NCBI RefSeq assembly: GCF_001949145.1
Contig: NW_019091486.1
Coordinates: 1,872,163 to 1,934,162, forward strand
Direction: 5' to 3'
DNA: 62,000 bases
DNA from: Acanthaster planci
Taxonomy: Eukaryota; Echinodermata; Asteroidea; Valvatida; Acanthasteridae
Part shown: positions 39,401 to 54,400 of the stretch, piece after piece
Layout: each line of letters begins with the position of its first letter
How positions within the stretch are numbered: the stretch's first letter is position 1
Program-made: the position numbers and the translations under genes
The notes under the pieces: generated by a model
What the model was told of the DNA's origin: nothing
Databases searched by the model: none
The model's input: only the letters and a program-made list of their open reading frames with translations

Positions 39401-42400
39401 GCTTTTATTTCCAGGTATCATTTTTTGGAAAATTTAGATCTGAAACACTGTAGAAAGATTGAGGTTAAGATCGTGAGTGTGAGCACATTTGACTGCCAAG
39501 CAATAAAGTGCAACTTGACTTTCCAAATGGCCACCGCTTGGCGTGTGTGTGCAGTGGCCGGTCAAAATGGCGCTTGCACGGTTCACAGTAGCCTCACATG
39601 TACTGCCGTACATGGGCGGATACAAACTTATGTGATTTTGTCTGTGATGTCATGAGTATCACTAAGCACTTTTTTTTTACTGTGAGAGAAATAAGAAGTA
39701 TTTTTATATTTACTAAGGAAAAAGGACTAACTCTCATAATATGGGTACTCAGTTCCTCCGCCTATTTAGGGAGTACAGTACTCTCCCTCTCATGAAGAAG
39801 AACATTACAACACTAAACAATACTGAGGGCAAAAGAGTACTTTACGCTAAGCAAGGAAGTGGGTATTGTGCTCATGGCTTGAAGAAATTTATCTAAACCC
39901 CTGAAAAGACAATATTCAAGACATGTATGACTAGAACCAGACATACATGCATGTACATGTATTATAACATATCGTTTATTGGGAGTCAGGTTTACAGGTA
40001 GTTTCTTCCTCTGCAGTCCGGATTTAAATCCCACCCAGGCCGACATTGTAGATTGGCTCCTCAGCCCCTATAGTACCCGATTCCATGGCTTCCTCCTCTG
40101 ATACTGAATATTTTCAACAATACCCTCTTCCCTTTAAGGCCCATTGGGAGAACAGGTTGTGGGGCATTAGCCTGGTTATAAAACCTTGGAATAAATATGC
40201 GCTTGGCTGATCTTTTTTTAAAACCAACCCAGGAGAATGGACGTGACTTGCGGCTCTGGCATTATAAGCCTTCAGTCTCCTGAGCCAGTCTTACATGTAA
40301 ACATTAGTTTAAGACCAGCCAAGCATACATGTATATTTATTCCCATTTATAGATACCTTTTAGTCAGAGATTCAAGAGAAGTCTGTATCATGAATGTTAA
40401 CAATTTTGTTGTCAAATTTTACTTTCATTTTCCTGAATACCCCCGTCCATTTATTTTATAGTTGTCTGAAGAATCTCTTTATATGGACATGGCACTCATG
40501 TGGCGGGTCACATGCACACACACTCTTGACCAATCAAAATCAATTAAACTTTCTTGTATCTAGGAGCCAGTGTGTGATTTACGCAGTAGGCATTATCAAT
40601 TCTCAGCGGGCATTATCAAATGTTAATACACGGTGAAGTTGCACGTTGTTGAATAGGGAGACTATCTGAGGTATTTATGAATAAAGAACAAATAAATATT
40701 GTAACAGATCAGATAAAGGCACAACTTTTATCATGTTTATGGCAGACTACATGTACCTGTAGGCTATCTGTTCTGGCCATGTACATGTACATGCATGTAT
40801 ATGTACCTGTAGGCTATCTGTTCTGGCCATGTACATGTATACATGCATGTACATGTACCTGTAGTCTATCTGTTCTGGCCATGTACATGTATACATGCAT
40901 GTACATGTACCTGTAGTCTATCTGTTCTGGCCATGTACATGTATACATGCATGTACATGTACCTGTAGTCTATCTGTTCTGGCCATGTACATGTATGTAC
41001 ATGTACATACCTGTACCTGTACAACACAGTATATTTGTGGGGATCTCTGTGCATTGATGTCTGTTTAGGGATCTTACTGATTTATACACGTATCCCAGTT
41101 TACATGTACATGTATGTGGAGCACATACAGTACTTTATGTACATGCGTATTGTACTGTTCATTTAGTGCATTGTTCAGTTCCCAAAAGCACTGGTTATAC
41201 ATACTAATAACAATGTACATATTTTATTGATAAAGACTCCTTTAATGATTCCCCCTGTGTGTTGCAACTTACAAAGATCCGGATATTTGTCTTTTATGAT
41301 CCCCTTATATGAAATACGAAGCACCGATATTCCGTTCTTTGGTTTTATGCCTGTCTGAATATTTCAAGTTCTTCTAAAGATGCCTTTCTATATGCATGTT
41401 TTCATTGTGCCTTGACGAGTCCTTGAATGCCTCATGCGTCAATTGTGGAGAGCGTTCACTGACGTTGTGCAGGAGTGAAACAGATGCAGACAGGGAACAG
41501 GCCAAAGGCAGCCCAAGGATGTAGCGGTTCAAGTTTCAAGCTAACACAAGTGGCCACTGAGTTTGAAGTGATTTCAGCCAAGAGTCATGAAATATACATG
41601 AGAGTTGCCCTAGTGCAGTACTTGGTAGATGTCCCAATCAAATTGAAAACAACCTTGCAAGAATTTCCGGTGGCCTTGCTGTCAGGCATAAATATTACCA
41701 TGCACGTACCATAGAATGTACCGTACATGTAATACCCACTTGAGTTTCTGATGGAAAATTAATTCCACTCTACTGCACCTGCCTGCATGTGTTTTTTGTC
41801 CCAAGAAGGTGACATGTTTTTTAAATAGCATGTTAGCAGTGTCAAAAAGGTTATGAAAAAAAGAAATATGAAAACCTGACTTCTGTAGTAATAGTTGTAA
41901 ATTCCTTGTGATATTTCATGCCTTTTTGTTTTGTCAGCAAACTTCACACCAGAAGTGAAAGAAATTTCGTGTTGTTTCCCCACCGAATCCTCCAGATTCT
42001 CAGATACGCTCTCCGGGACCAAGAGAGCGAGTTCTATTTCTATGAGGACATTGATCAGTTTGTGGACGAGCCCCACAAGTATTGCATCTACTACGAGGAA
42101 CACCTGAAGACAATCCAAGAGATGTATGCCATCCACACCGTCTCGCAGACAAACGCCAGATACCTACGCATGCCCATGAGGACAAATGGGGCTCCCGACG
42201 AACAAGTCATCGATACCTTCTTTGATGTTTTGAAGGTACATACATGTACATCATTTGTTTACATGTGGAAAATTATTGGTTTTTATTCTGTTTGCATGCA
42301 TGTATATTTTGGAGGGAGGGCTTGTATTTGAGATACTTATATGTACATTTTGATGGAGAACAGGAACGTTAACACAGCAGAGGATTCATTCTTGTCGTCG

Positions 42401-45400
42401 TGAAATTGAAACTGGTTAACCTTGGAGGACATGCAAAGTGGCGAGAATTGTCTGAGACAGTTTTACAGAGAACACATTGCTTGTAACGTGTTTAGGTCGG
42501 GTGCCGTATGTTTATATCAACCGCAATGGGTGGTGAGTTCAATTGTAAATTTTCCTGGTTGTATTCACATGCACAAGGGTATTCCAGAAATTAGGGGTCT
42601 CGTTTTTTTTTCACGTCCCTGTCACATCCGACATATAATTTTGTAAGTTCATAACACATTTTCTAATTTCCAAGAGTGATGAATTAATGCAAATTACCTG
42701 CCAAACAAATGGTAATAGTTTGAAATTGATTCAGGTGATATTTCCATGACAAATAACTAAAGGTCAGATGTAACAGGAACACAAAAATGTCACACTTTTG
42801 GACCCCTAATTTCTGGCATGGAGTCTTGGAGTTAACTTCTTGTTAACTGGACCGTGGCTGCTGTAAATGTGTAAATACATACCCAGTATATTGTACAGTA
42901 CATTGCAATAGAAAGTTAACCTCAAAAGGAGGAAAAAATGTTCACACGTTTTCTCATCCGCGAAAATGAATATTCATGACACAAATACACAAATGTTGAA
43001 AAATTCTTCAGTGGAGAAAAATTTCACACTTTCTTCCCTTCTGTTGAAAAAGAAATTTACAAGTTAGAAATTTTTCCCTACTTTTTTTCACTTGTGGGAA
43101 AAATTTTCACACCTTTTTACACAAGTGAGAAAATTTCACAGATTTTCTTTTCACAAGTGGGAAAAAATGTCACACATTTTTCACAAATGCCCATGGGAAT
43201 TCTTTTCTCTATTTTTCCCTGTCGTTTTCACAGGGTTAAGTTTCAACTGCAATGTATTGTATGGTACATACATGTAGCCCACTTTGTAGCAAATATCACT
43301 GTATGGTGTAGGACCTTGCACTCTTGCAAGAGATGAAGCTACAGTAAGAAATGTGGTACTGTACGTCTGAGATCCTTCATTAACTTACATGTACATGTAC
43401 ACAACAAAATACTGACTGATTTATCATTAATAGCACAACCATGCATCCTTATTTGCTCAAATCTCGTTGCATCAACTTTCAAAGTCCACAGATATCAGGA
43501 GGGGTTTTGTTTGGTTTCTTTTTTTGTTCGTTTTGTTTTTCCCCTTCAGCAGTATTCCTTGTAATGCAAACAGATGCAGATGTTTAGACTTGGTGTTGAC
43601 TTTCCAGGGTTACCTTTGCTTTTAGTTTGTTTATATTAGAAAGTAATTGATAATCTCTTCAAATGCTTGTGGTAGTTAAATACCACAGCAATTACTTGTA
43701 CTAAGTAGTGTAAACAGGTTCATGTATTGTACATGTACATGTACATGTACATGTAGATCGCAGTAGTTAAATGGGCTTCTAACCATTACCATAATTATAG
43801 AGGTCAGGGAATCCCTGTGGATCCACTAACCTTCCATAGAAGTGATGGCAATTTTGTATTGTTACGTGTTCATGTACAGGTATATACTTGCGTACTGAAC
43901 ATGTACATGTACTTGTAGTATATACTGTATTGTACCCCGGTACATGTGATACACAGGGACTAATAGAGGGAGTCGAGAGACAAGACCCCGGTGCATTTAA
44001 ACATGCTGATGTGCGGTACATTTATCATGAGTGTTCCATTACCGGTAGTTCTCATGTATTCATTGCAGGATGCTTTAACAGTACCATATTAGATTTTCTA
44101 CATGTATATGTAGCTGTACACGAAGGCTTGCTTGAGTCCCTTTTTAAAAGCTTCTTGTGAGGTGAAGAGGGCCAGTGAAGGTTGCTGAGGATAGAGTCTA
44201 GTATGTTTATAATTTTATTCCAGTAATTATATGTATACATCGATGTACTGCTTTTTAACACTCTCCTTGGACTTTAAAAAAAATCTTCAAAAGAGCTTCA
44301 AAATGCATGATAAAACAAAAAGTTTGAGAATTGTTTCTCAGGCAATTTGTTTTCAAATACATATAGTTGCTTGAATAGATGAGTGATATCAGATTAGCAC
44401 ATGTACCTAAAGGTCAGTGTACATGTATAGTACGAGTGTTGTCGTCGAGACCAATTAAGACCTTCACAAGACCAACACAAGACCTCCACTCTGAATTCAA
44501 GTCACAAGCTATTCAAATGAACTGCAACAAAAGCATTCCTTTGTCATTGTTCACACTGTTGCTTATGGCTGGTCTTGTGTCTGGTCTTGTGTCTGGTCTT
44601 GTGATGGTCTCGGCTACAACACCGGTGAAAACATGTACTTAAGGCAAATGCAAAAGCAAAGTAAATTGATGTTGAGAAATATCTGCCGCTGAATTCAGTT
44701 GACACGAAATGCATTCACCTATTGCAAATTTACCGCACAAAATTGTAATCTGTTATCACAGATGTGTATTGTGTTTGCTTTTGTGTCAAGTACCAGTGAC
44801 GGCCGGCCATGACGTTCAGTTCTCAATGAGCAGTGCATTATGGTCACTTACATGTACACTACACACGCAGCGTAAGTTTGTCCATGGGTAAATTTACGTT
44901 CATGTATGCAGTTGTCCAAATGTTCATGCATGATGCCTGATTGACGTTTTGCCTCTCACTGTTTGTCCATCAGGATGTACCAACTCTGTTTGATCATCAA
45001 GACACATCCACGCCTGGAATGGTCTTTGTGGGTCACATGGGAGGTAGTCGTACCACCTTTGCCATGGTTCTGGGCATGCTGGTCCTTGCTCATAAACACG
45101 GCTTTCCTGATGTGGCATAGTAAGTCGTTGACAATCAAATGGTTCTTCAGTGAGATAGAGACAGGTTTAAATTTTGACGAACAATTTACACTCTCATAAA
45201 TATAAATGCATGTATCTGCCGACCCACGCCGCCACCAAATACTATTAATGACTGCTGTACAAGAGGCTATCTACACGTAGTATGATGATAGGCCTATGCA
45301 CTGGCACACTTTGTTTAAATGTGCACTTTCTATGGATCCAGAGGGGGCCCATGATCCACTAAGCATCCTAGGAGAGCACGCATGTAAACAAACTGTGATG

Positions 45401-48400
45401 TCATCAGAACAGAGGTTTATTACTGAGTCGCTTATCGATTCTTCTTACAGTGAACAGACCCATGCTATGGAAGAGAAAACTCGTAATTTGGAGAAGGGGG
45501 AATTCCCAGTGGTTCAGCAGTTGTGTGGGGCATTACCTGACGGCATACAGACCAAACAAGAGGTACGGAAAAAAAAGGCTTTTCAACCACTTCATGCTGG
45601 GGCATTTTGCAATGTTGATGATGCTGGGCCAGCATGACTATCATTTTTTCCGTTTTCAAAATCCTTCAAAAATTCATCATTTCATTTAACGGTCGTTTAT
45701 AGCCGCACGAAGTAATCTTTAGGCACTACTCTGAGTTGACAGGTGACCTTCATTGATGCCTGAGTATTTCAGCCAGGCCTGCAGCCTTGTAAACAGAGCC
45801 CAGATTGTGCGGTGTTGTATAACTGTCTTTTGTTCACGAACCTGGCTCAGTGCACTGCTGACCTCTTTTCAATAGGGGCCAGATTAGCATGAAGCAGTGC
45901 TGTGTGGCTCATCGCTGTGGTGGTGGAGCGCTTTTGTCTCCGGTAGTAATCCGCTGGCTCTCAATGTCCCAAACCCTGGTATACGGTTTCAAAATAATGC
46001 TGGATTATCACCACTTTTGAGAGTGAAAAATGCCGGTCATGCCCAGCAGCCTGGTCTTTTGTTCGGAGCACGGTCTTTTGTTACAGGGCCCTGTTTCCTT
46101 TGTCCGAGTTCGGAGACCCCGGCCACACATATAAACCATACGTCTCCAATTCCGAGTTCAGTCAGCCTGAGATGGAACACTCGCATAATTGGGTTGCCTG
46201 AGCAACCGGATACCTTGTCTACATGTACACACTGAGCCTGAGATGGAATAATTGAGTTGCCTGAGCAACCTGATGTACCTAACACATACGCGGTACACAA
46301 ACCTGTACTTGGACTAGCCATTGTAAATGTACAATTGCAGGGTTTTTTCAAGGACAAATCTATGTGCATCCACCAGGAGGCAATGATACACAGGTATACC
46401 AATTACATGTACGTAACAGAGATCTGCTTGCATATTAGCATATGTTTATGCATAGGCGTCCGTTATTGTGAATAGTGTAATGGAAATATAAGTGAACTGT
46501 CAGTTAAACTCTAGGGTTATTTCTCTTCGCCCCATAAGTCTGAAATTTTTGGTTGTTGTTTTTTTTTTCTCAGTACAAGCTATTTGAACAGTTTTACTCA
46601 TTTTCTCAGAAGGCTTGTTAGCTTTTTATACAGTGGCAAATATGCTTATGCCATCTCTCACTGTTGAAACTAGCATGGTCACGGAGACATGCTTGAGTTT
46701 TACCCATTACAACTTCCACATCAATAGTGCTTTTAGGCATGTAGTGTCTAATGGGATAATGCTTCATTTGTTACCTAGTGCCAGCAGGAATTTATTGAGC
46801 CTAGCAACGCCTGGACTCACTGAAAGCACATGGCAACCATTTGCCCTATGTTTATGGTTTGTCTTTTGTGGGGTGGTGTTGCGTTGGCAGTAGGGTGGGT
46901 GTACTGTTTCCAGAAGCGTTGGGTAGCCATTTCACAAAGTTTGAAATGTACTCGTAGGAGGAATGAGTAAAGTTGCCCTTGCTTCATTGGAACACTCGTT
47001 GCTTTGTTGTTTTGGTCTTATTAGGTGTATTGTACCAAACAGCTACTCTGATATTTTGTTTTTGCTGGTTATTTGCAACATGCTTCATCCAAGCAGAATG
47101 AGGCTGGTTCATACTCCACAAGAATTTTTAGATTTACAGGGCGGTATTAGTGGTGGTAGAAGCAGATTGGTCGCGGGGTATTTTAGCTTGAAGCAGATTG
47201 GACAAGGGGTATTTTAGCTTGAAGCAGATTAGTCAAGGGGTATTTCTTATAGTGTGAAGCACATTGGTCAGGGGGCATTTTAGTTTGAAGCAGATTAGTC
47301 AAGGGGTATTTCTTATAGTGTGAAGCAGATTGGTCAGGGGGTATTTCTTATAGTGTGAAGTAGATTGGTTGGGGGTATTTTAGTTTGAAGCGGATCGATT
47401 GTATATTTTCAGTTTGACACTAATTGGCAGGATTGTATTTTAGCATGAAGCAGATAAGTTAAATGGTATTTAATACGAGCACATATGAAGCTATATTGTA
47501 ATTTACAAGCTAGTATTTTTGGACATGTAACTTCAAACATCACACTGACATACCCTACGGTACATCGAGCATGTACATTTATAGTTCTTCGTGTCACAAG
47601 GCTCATTTTTCATCCTTTCTGTCCTAAAACTATGAATTAACCCTTCCCCATTTTGTTTCAAACCTGCATGTACACCTCCCCCCTCCCCGATCATCTGAAC
47701 CCTAACTGCCAAGCATATTGTTTGGCTTACACTACACAGTGCTAGAAAATACTAAGTAATAGTCTTAAGCCTGAAGGACCAAGTGCAACAGATTAATACT
47801 TCTGGCTAGGTTACTTCCATTGTTACTTGTACAGAGAACAATAAAGCCATGCATTCATAGTGCCACAGCACTGTATGGTACATTGTCTTATCTATTGTAT
47901 CTTATGGCTTCACAGAACAATAAAGTCATGTCCTCTTACAAGTGACAGTGCTCAGTACTACATTTTACCACATGTAGTAATTTGTAGTATGATGTAGGGT
48001 TAGGGTTAACAAGGCTGTGACAAATTGGATACTACATGAGAATGTTACACATTCATAGCTATTAGAGCCGAATTCCCGGATCCAATGATTTACCTTAGGT
48101 ATGGCAGGTGTGGTAGGTGCTGCACAGTGTAGCCTGATATGTATTTGTTTGGAGATCTCTGGCCTGTTCAGTCCAAATGTGAGAGAGGTCAGTGACTGGA
48201 GACTGGCAAGGGAAACATTGATGAAAGATTAAACACTGTCTGCTCACCAGAGAGAGAATTCCTGCACTTCTTAAAAGAAAGCGAGAGCTAAGTAGATTAG
48301 CATCTAGCATGCTTTGATTTGATATTGCCCAGCAGGATCGGATTATCTTAAACAGTATGCCCTTCACTTGTTTAATGATTCATGCTGACGCCACTGAAGA

Positions 48401-51400
48401 TATTTGCAGGGACAAAAAGCATTATGAATTGATATTGTTCAATGTATTTATAAGTTGGAATGATGGTGAAGCATTGTCGGTATGGAAGAGTCTGATGGAT
48501 GGCTTTATAGCTGAATATTTTAAATCAGTCGTATCCTGAAGCCACGTTTTTTTTATTCATATTCTCAAAGATGTTGCATTATGAATAATGCTTCCTGCTG
48601 CATTGTGTGTGCTTTTTACGGCTGAATAGATTAGATTCTTACAAAGGCTACGTGAAAGCACGAACAGCATCCGAATGCATAAATGTATTGAGATGTACAT
48701 ACATTTGTAATCTGTCAAAATCCAGCCCTGCTTGGTTTATCCATGATATTGTTGTTATTCATCTAAGGTGGATGTTTTAATTGATCTGTGCGATGACATG
48801 AGCAATATCCGGGGAGACATCTACGACAGCAAGAAGAAGATGGAAGCAATAAAACAGGACTACGAAATTGCTGTAAGTCAGTGGAAAGGAAAGCTAGTGC
48901 TTTGCTGCTGATGCCTAGTCATTTTGTCATACATAGGAAATAAGTCTTTGACAAGTTAAGCTTGATTCATAAATACCTCAGACAGTCTCCCTATTCAACA
49001 ACGTGCAACTTCACCGTGTATTAACATTTGATAATGCCCGCTCAGAAGTAGTAATGTCCACTGCGTAAATCAGGCACTGGCTCCTGGATACAAGACACTT
49101 TAATTGATTCTGATTGGCCAGGAGTCTTTGTGCACGTGGCTTACCACACGCGTGCCAAGTCCATACGAGGAGATTCTTTGGACAACTTGCACAAGGAATA
49201 TACCATAAAATGGATGGCAGTATTCAGGAAAATGAAAGTAAAATTCTAAAACAAAATCATTGGAAATCCGTTATATATTGAGTTCTTTTGACTCACTGAC
49301 TAAAAAAGGTATCTTTGGATGGGAATAAATATGTGCTTGGCCAGTCTTCAACATTAGTTTAAGACCAGCTTAGAAGACTGCACTGATAATGGCCTTGTCT
49401 GCAGCTTGGGCATTAGTCACGTCCACTCTCCTGAGCCGGTCTTAAATGCATTTTAAGACCAGCCAAGCACATAAGAATTCCCTTAATAAAATTTGGTACA
49501 CTGAGTTTTGTTTGCACGTAAACATGACAATTTGAATTCCTCAGACTAAAGACACTTGCTGTAACTCTTAATTCAGGGCAAGCATTTGCATTATAATGAC
49601 CACCATCTCTGAAATGGACTGGTTCCTTTGTACCCTTATCCATTGAAAACAGTGTATTGAGGCAAGGCATCTCTCATGCAACCAAACAAAAGTTTGTCCC
49701 AAATCACTGAGGCATAGCAATTGTGTCTTTAGTATCAAAAATTCCAATTATTATGTTCATGTGAATTGAAAGAACTCAGTGTACCAGATTTTATTCAACT
49801 TTAACTTGCAAAAGGCTTATTAATATAAATGATAAAAGTTGAAAAGCGTGGGGTTTCACTTCCAGCAGGAACTTTTGTAAAGGCAAAGTGGCACTGGGAC
49901 TTGTCCCATCAGTTTCATGTCCAAACCAAAGGATTTGATGCACATATGATGATGTTTATTTAACCCTAACCCTCCAAAATCTTTTTCTGCAAAGTGGAGG
50001 AATTTGGAAGATTCAGGGTGTATGGCAAAAGTGCCTGGCTGATTTCGAAGGATGCCATACATGAAGGTCATGGATTAGACCTTATGCTGTTTGTGCTTAG
50101 TCAAGCACAAATGTAGCCCGATATTTCTTTTGAATCAACTGCACAGCTCAAGAGTGCCATTCACACTGCCTCAACATAATGACAGGAATTTCTGGAGGAT
50201 TTAGAAGGATTTGGGCAGTGAGGCACACCTCCAAATCACATTTTCATAAAATTTCAGAGGATCTTGGAGGATTTGGGCTGAAGGCAATTTTTTCGTGTTG
50301 AAAATCAGAGGATTTCGAAGGATTCAGGATGGTTCCTAGTAAAAAGGTCTTGTAGGTTAGGGTTAAACATATGAATCATTTTCATTCACCGATTAAAGTG
50401 AACGGCTGAAATTCTTGGACCCCCATTTTCGATTTGGTTTTTTTCATGCATGTATCTTGTACTGACTTCAGGGAGGCAGCGCCAAGCAGTTTTTTCTGCA
50501 GAGGATGTTCAAGTACTTGGAGCGGTACTGCTTTCTTCTTCTCTTCAATAGTTACTTACACCAGCAGGTACATACAGACCATGACAGGTGTCTGTCGGTG
50601 GGGGGGGGGCATGTCTATCCACTTTTTAAAGTGGGGGATATCGTATCATTTGTCCCTCCACTTTTTATCCCGACCTCAAATAAAAATGTAGGGGAGCAGG
50701 CCTACATTTGATTTATATTTCAGATAAATATTATTCGAAAAATGAATTAATTTTTCAAAAGCATTTGCTGAAAAATCTAGTGACGTAGTCAGAAAGTGCC
50801 TCGGATTGCACCACTAGACATCTAGAATCCAAAATTTCCCGGGGCCCTTAAGCAGGCCCCGGACCCCACACGGTTGGGGCTCCACTTAGCACTCGCATTG
50901 GCTCTAATCAAGGTTATAACACCCCCCCCCCCAGTTTTGAAAAGCAATTGGCGCCTGTGCCTAGGACCATCTTTTGACCCAGACGAGCAGATCATGTCGC
51001 TGTCTTCAATACCACTGTGTTGGTGGACATATTGACGTTCTTTGACTTTCATTGTGCAAGATTTTTGAAGAGGTTGCTTTCTGTTCAGCTCCGGCAGCTA
51101 CCCTCATCTCTCGTTATAACAAAGTTAAAAAGACCAGACAAATGACTTTGTTATGAACAGGACTTTGTTATAAAAGGAGTGGAAAAACAAAGAAAGCATA
51201 AGAATTCAAGAACTTGGGATTCTCTTTGCTTTTGTCACAGTATTTTGTTATAACAGTGTTCCTCATAACGAGAGTCGACTGCACATTCGTAATGTAGAAT
51301 CAGAGCTGTGTATAAAAAGTTGCGACATGAGTGTCTCAATTGTTGGAACCAAAATGGTGGATTATGCGTTGTTGCACAGGGACAATTAGCACACAACAGC

Positions 51401-54400
51401 TGCCTGCTGTATTGCACACATAACAACCAGCCATGTTGGTTCCAAAGTCTGATGTTGACACTACTCTTTCTATGTGCAGTTCTGTGTTGTGAACTATACC
51501 CCGTCAGCTTCTCATCTACCAATAAACTTACAGTTGGAAGAAATCAAGAAATGAAGAAGTCAAGTCATGCGCGGATTGCATATTTCATTCACTGTGAATT
51601 GCCTTTTCATGTTGGTGTGATACAGAAAATCCAGATGTTCTGCCAGTCATTCCAAGTGTGGATGCAGCAGCATCCCATACTCTACCGCATCCTGGGTGAC
51701 ATGGACTCATTTGAGAAGGACGTCAATCCTGCTCAGCAAATCGCCATGGGCAACAGATTTCTGGTGAGTTACACTCTAGCAGTTGGGTGTTAGTTCCCTC
51801 ATCGGTTTCCAGTGTTCTTTTGCTCCATTCATGAGATGGGAGACACAGAATGCATTTTGTTTGCGGAGAGGGATTCATCAGCATTTGTAATTTGCCCTAC
51901 ATGTAAATATTGTTTCCAGTTCTCTGACAATCATTCAAGTTCAGTCTAACTTTTCAAGTCCTTGCTTGACCAGCTCCTCATCGGAGTGAATGCCATATGT
52001 CAAGTTACCTCCCATCCTGATGAGGAGAGAATGTTGCCACAGGTATATTTTTTTATTCACGCAAGTTACAATCGTGCTTCAATGACACAGGTTGCTGACG
52101 AGTATCTTGGGTTGGACGTGTTGAGCTCTCACCGAGAGGTCAAAGTATCAAACTTCAGACGGGTCCCCGGGTTGCCAGTCTTTGGCATGGCTCAACCTGG
52201 AAGAGAGGTATGTTAGATACTAGACTCACCGTGCAGTCTTCCTAGGTTGATGCAGGAGCTGCCGTGGACATTTCTCAAATCCTTGTGAATTTCATTTTTT
52301 ATTTATTACAGCTTAAAAGCATTCAACAAAGCCGGTAGCACAAACATACATAAACTACAGTGGTATTTTTACAGTATTAAGAAATAGAACACTAATAAAT
52401 TAAATATTATTATTACCGAAAATGGGTCTCTTGGGAGATATTCCCATAGGAACGTGCACAAAATTTTTCAAACTTTACCGTACCATAATTCAATATTCCC
52501 TAATCCGATCTTAACCAAACTTTGCATGTTTTCCTTTCAGACCCTAATCTATCATCTCTCAAAATGTGGACAATAAAGATTTTCCTCCTTTTGGTAGTTG
52601 GAGGATTAGGGAGACATTGAAATGTCTACCTAATGACCGATGTCTCCCTAATGTTGAAAAAAAATTACCACAAAATGTCTCCCAAGTGACCTATTTGGAA
52701 ATATAAATTAAACTACTCACAGATTAAAGAAAAAGAAAAAATGAAAAACATAAAATATATAACCAGTCAATAACTTTACCAAAGTGTTTAAGCAACAGCA
52801 GTGCCAAAGCTATAAATGCAAAGCCAGACTTTAGAGTCCATCAAACATACAGTGCCAGATACAGCACCAGAAAGGAGGTCAAGGTCTGAAAACAATCCGG
52901 TTCGTAAGTGTGACGTCACTTCAGTCTAACCCACGTCCACTGCACATGCACTGCACGTAGAGTTACATGCATTGATATGGAACCAAGGAACTTCAGGGAT
53001 AGTCCAATGGGAGCCTGCAAACCGTGGCGCGTCCACCTTTGTGACCAAGTCACGAACTGGATAATGGTCCTTTGGCAGGGCATGAACTTCATGGAAGCAT
53101 TGAAGGCAATTGCCTTGATGCCCCTGGTCTGTCGCCTCTGTGCCCATTGCAATGCCCCCATAGACAAGTTGATTTTCTAATACAAGTGCCCTTTGCAGAG
53201 AGAAATTGCCTCGCCCTTTTCAGAACAAAGTCCCTTCCCTGCTTTCTTGTCAAAGTCCCCACTTGTTAGCGGCGCTGAGAGTTAGACTGGCCAACACCTC
53301 AACACCATCACTGCTTTGTGCCTGTCAGGGTGTCCAAGCAAAGGCCCCAGGGGTTTTGCACATTCTTGACTTGACTGACTGATGTATGGACTGATGCATC
53401 AAGCAGAATGAGAAGTCACTGCTGTGGTGATGGCAGTATGCTTGTAGACAGGTGCCAACAACCAAGAGGTTGCCAAAATCACACCCACATCAAGTACGAG
53501 AAGACATGCTAGAGGGCGGTGCCTCCACCAGTTGTGGCGTGACCACGGGTTAGCTTAACCTCTGTGCCGTACTCCCAAGAACAGTTGTGCCCCTGTGGGT
53601 TTGTTGGTGTGCATGTCGTTGCTAGGTAAAAAGGCAACTGTTTCTTATTAATGCATGGAGCTCGGTCAAACAGAGTGGAGGACTGTGGACTCGTGATTGA
53701 GGACATTAGAGTTGTGATCTCCAGCAGGTAACGCTGCAAGTTGTGGATTCTAATCCAGCCTGTGGCCGTGGTGCATGTGCCCTTGGGCAGGAGCACATTG
53801 TCACTCATTGCTTCTCCCCACCCAGGGGGTACCTGTGAGGGCAGAGATGGTTAGTGTGATTGAATTAGCTTCTTTACGCCGACATGGCTGCATTGAGCTG
53901 TATACTCTCCATGAAGCTAAGTTGGTACTTAGAATGTCTCATTGGCTCAATGAGCTAGGGTAATAACCATGTAGCGGCACCAGTCTTGGTGGATTTGTGT
54001 GCTTTTTAAATAATCACTCTTATTATTTGACAATCAGAACAGGCTAACTGCTTCATTCACATCACTAGCTGCTCGAGGCATGCCATGGGCAAGGCCGTAC
54101 CCAGACCAACATGGGGGGGGGGCAAAACAAGTCAGTAGTGTCCCGGTGCATCACACCAGTCACAATTAAGCAGCTGCTCAGAAAAAATTTCCTGAACAAA
54201 ATGGCTCCGTCCATACAAAATAACCTCCATTTAAGACACTTAATATCTTCACTCTGATTGATTAAAATAAACTCCTCATCAGTCTTTTTTGGGGGGGGAG
54301 CATGGCCCCCCATTGGCCCCCCTCTCCTGGGATCCGCCCCTTGCCATAGGGCCACTACGAGCACTGAGTGGGTCGGTGAACACTTCATCAGTTCCTTTTC

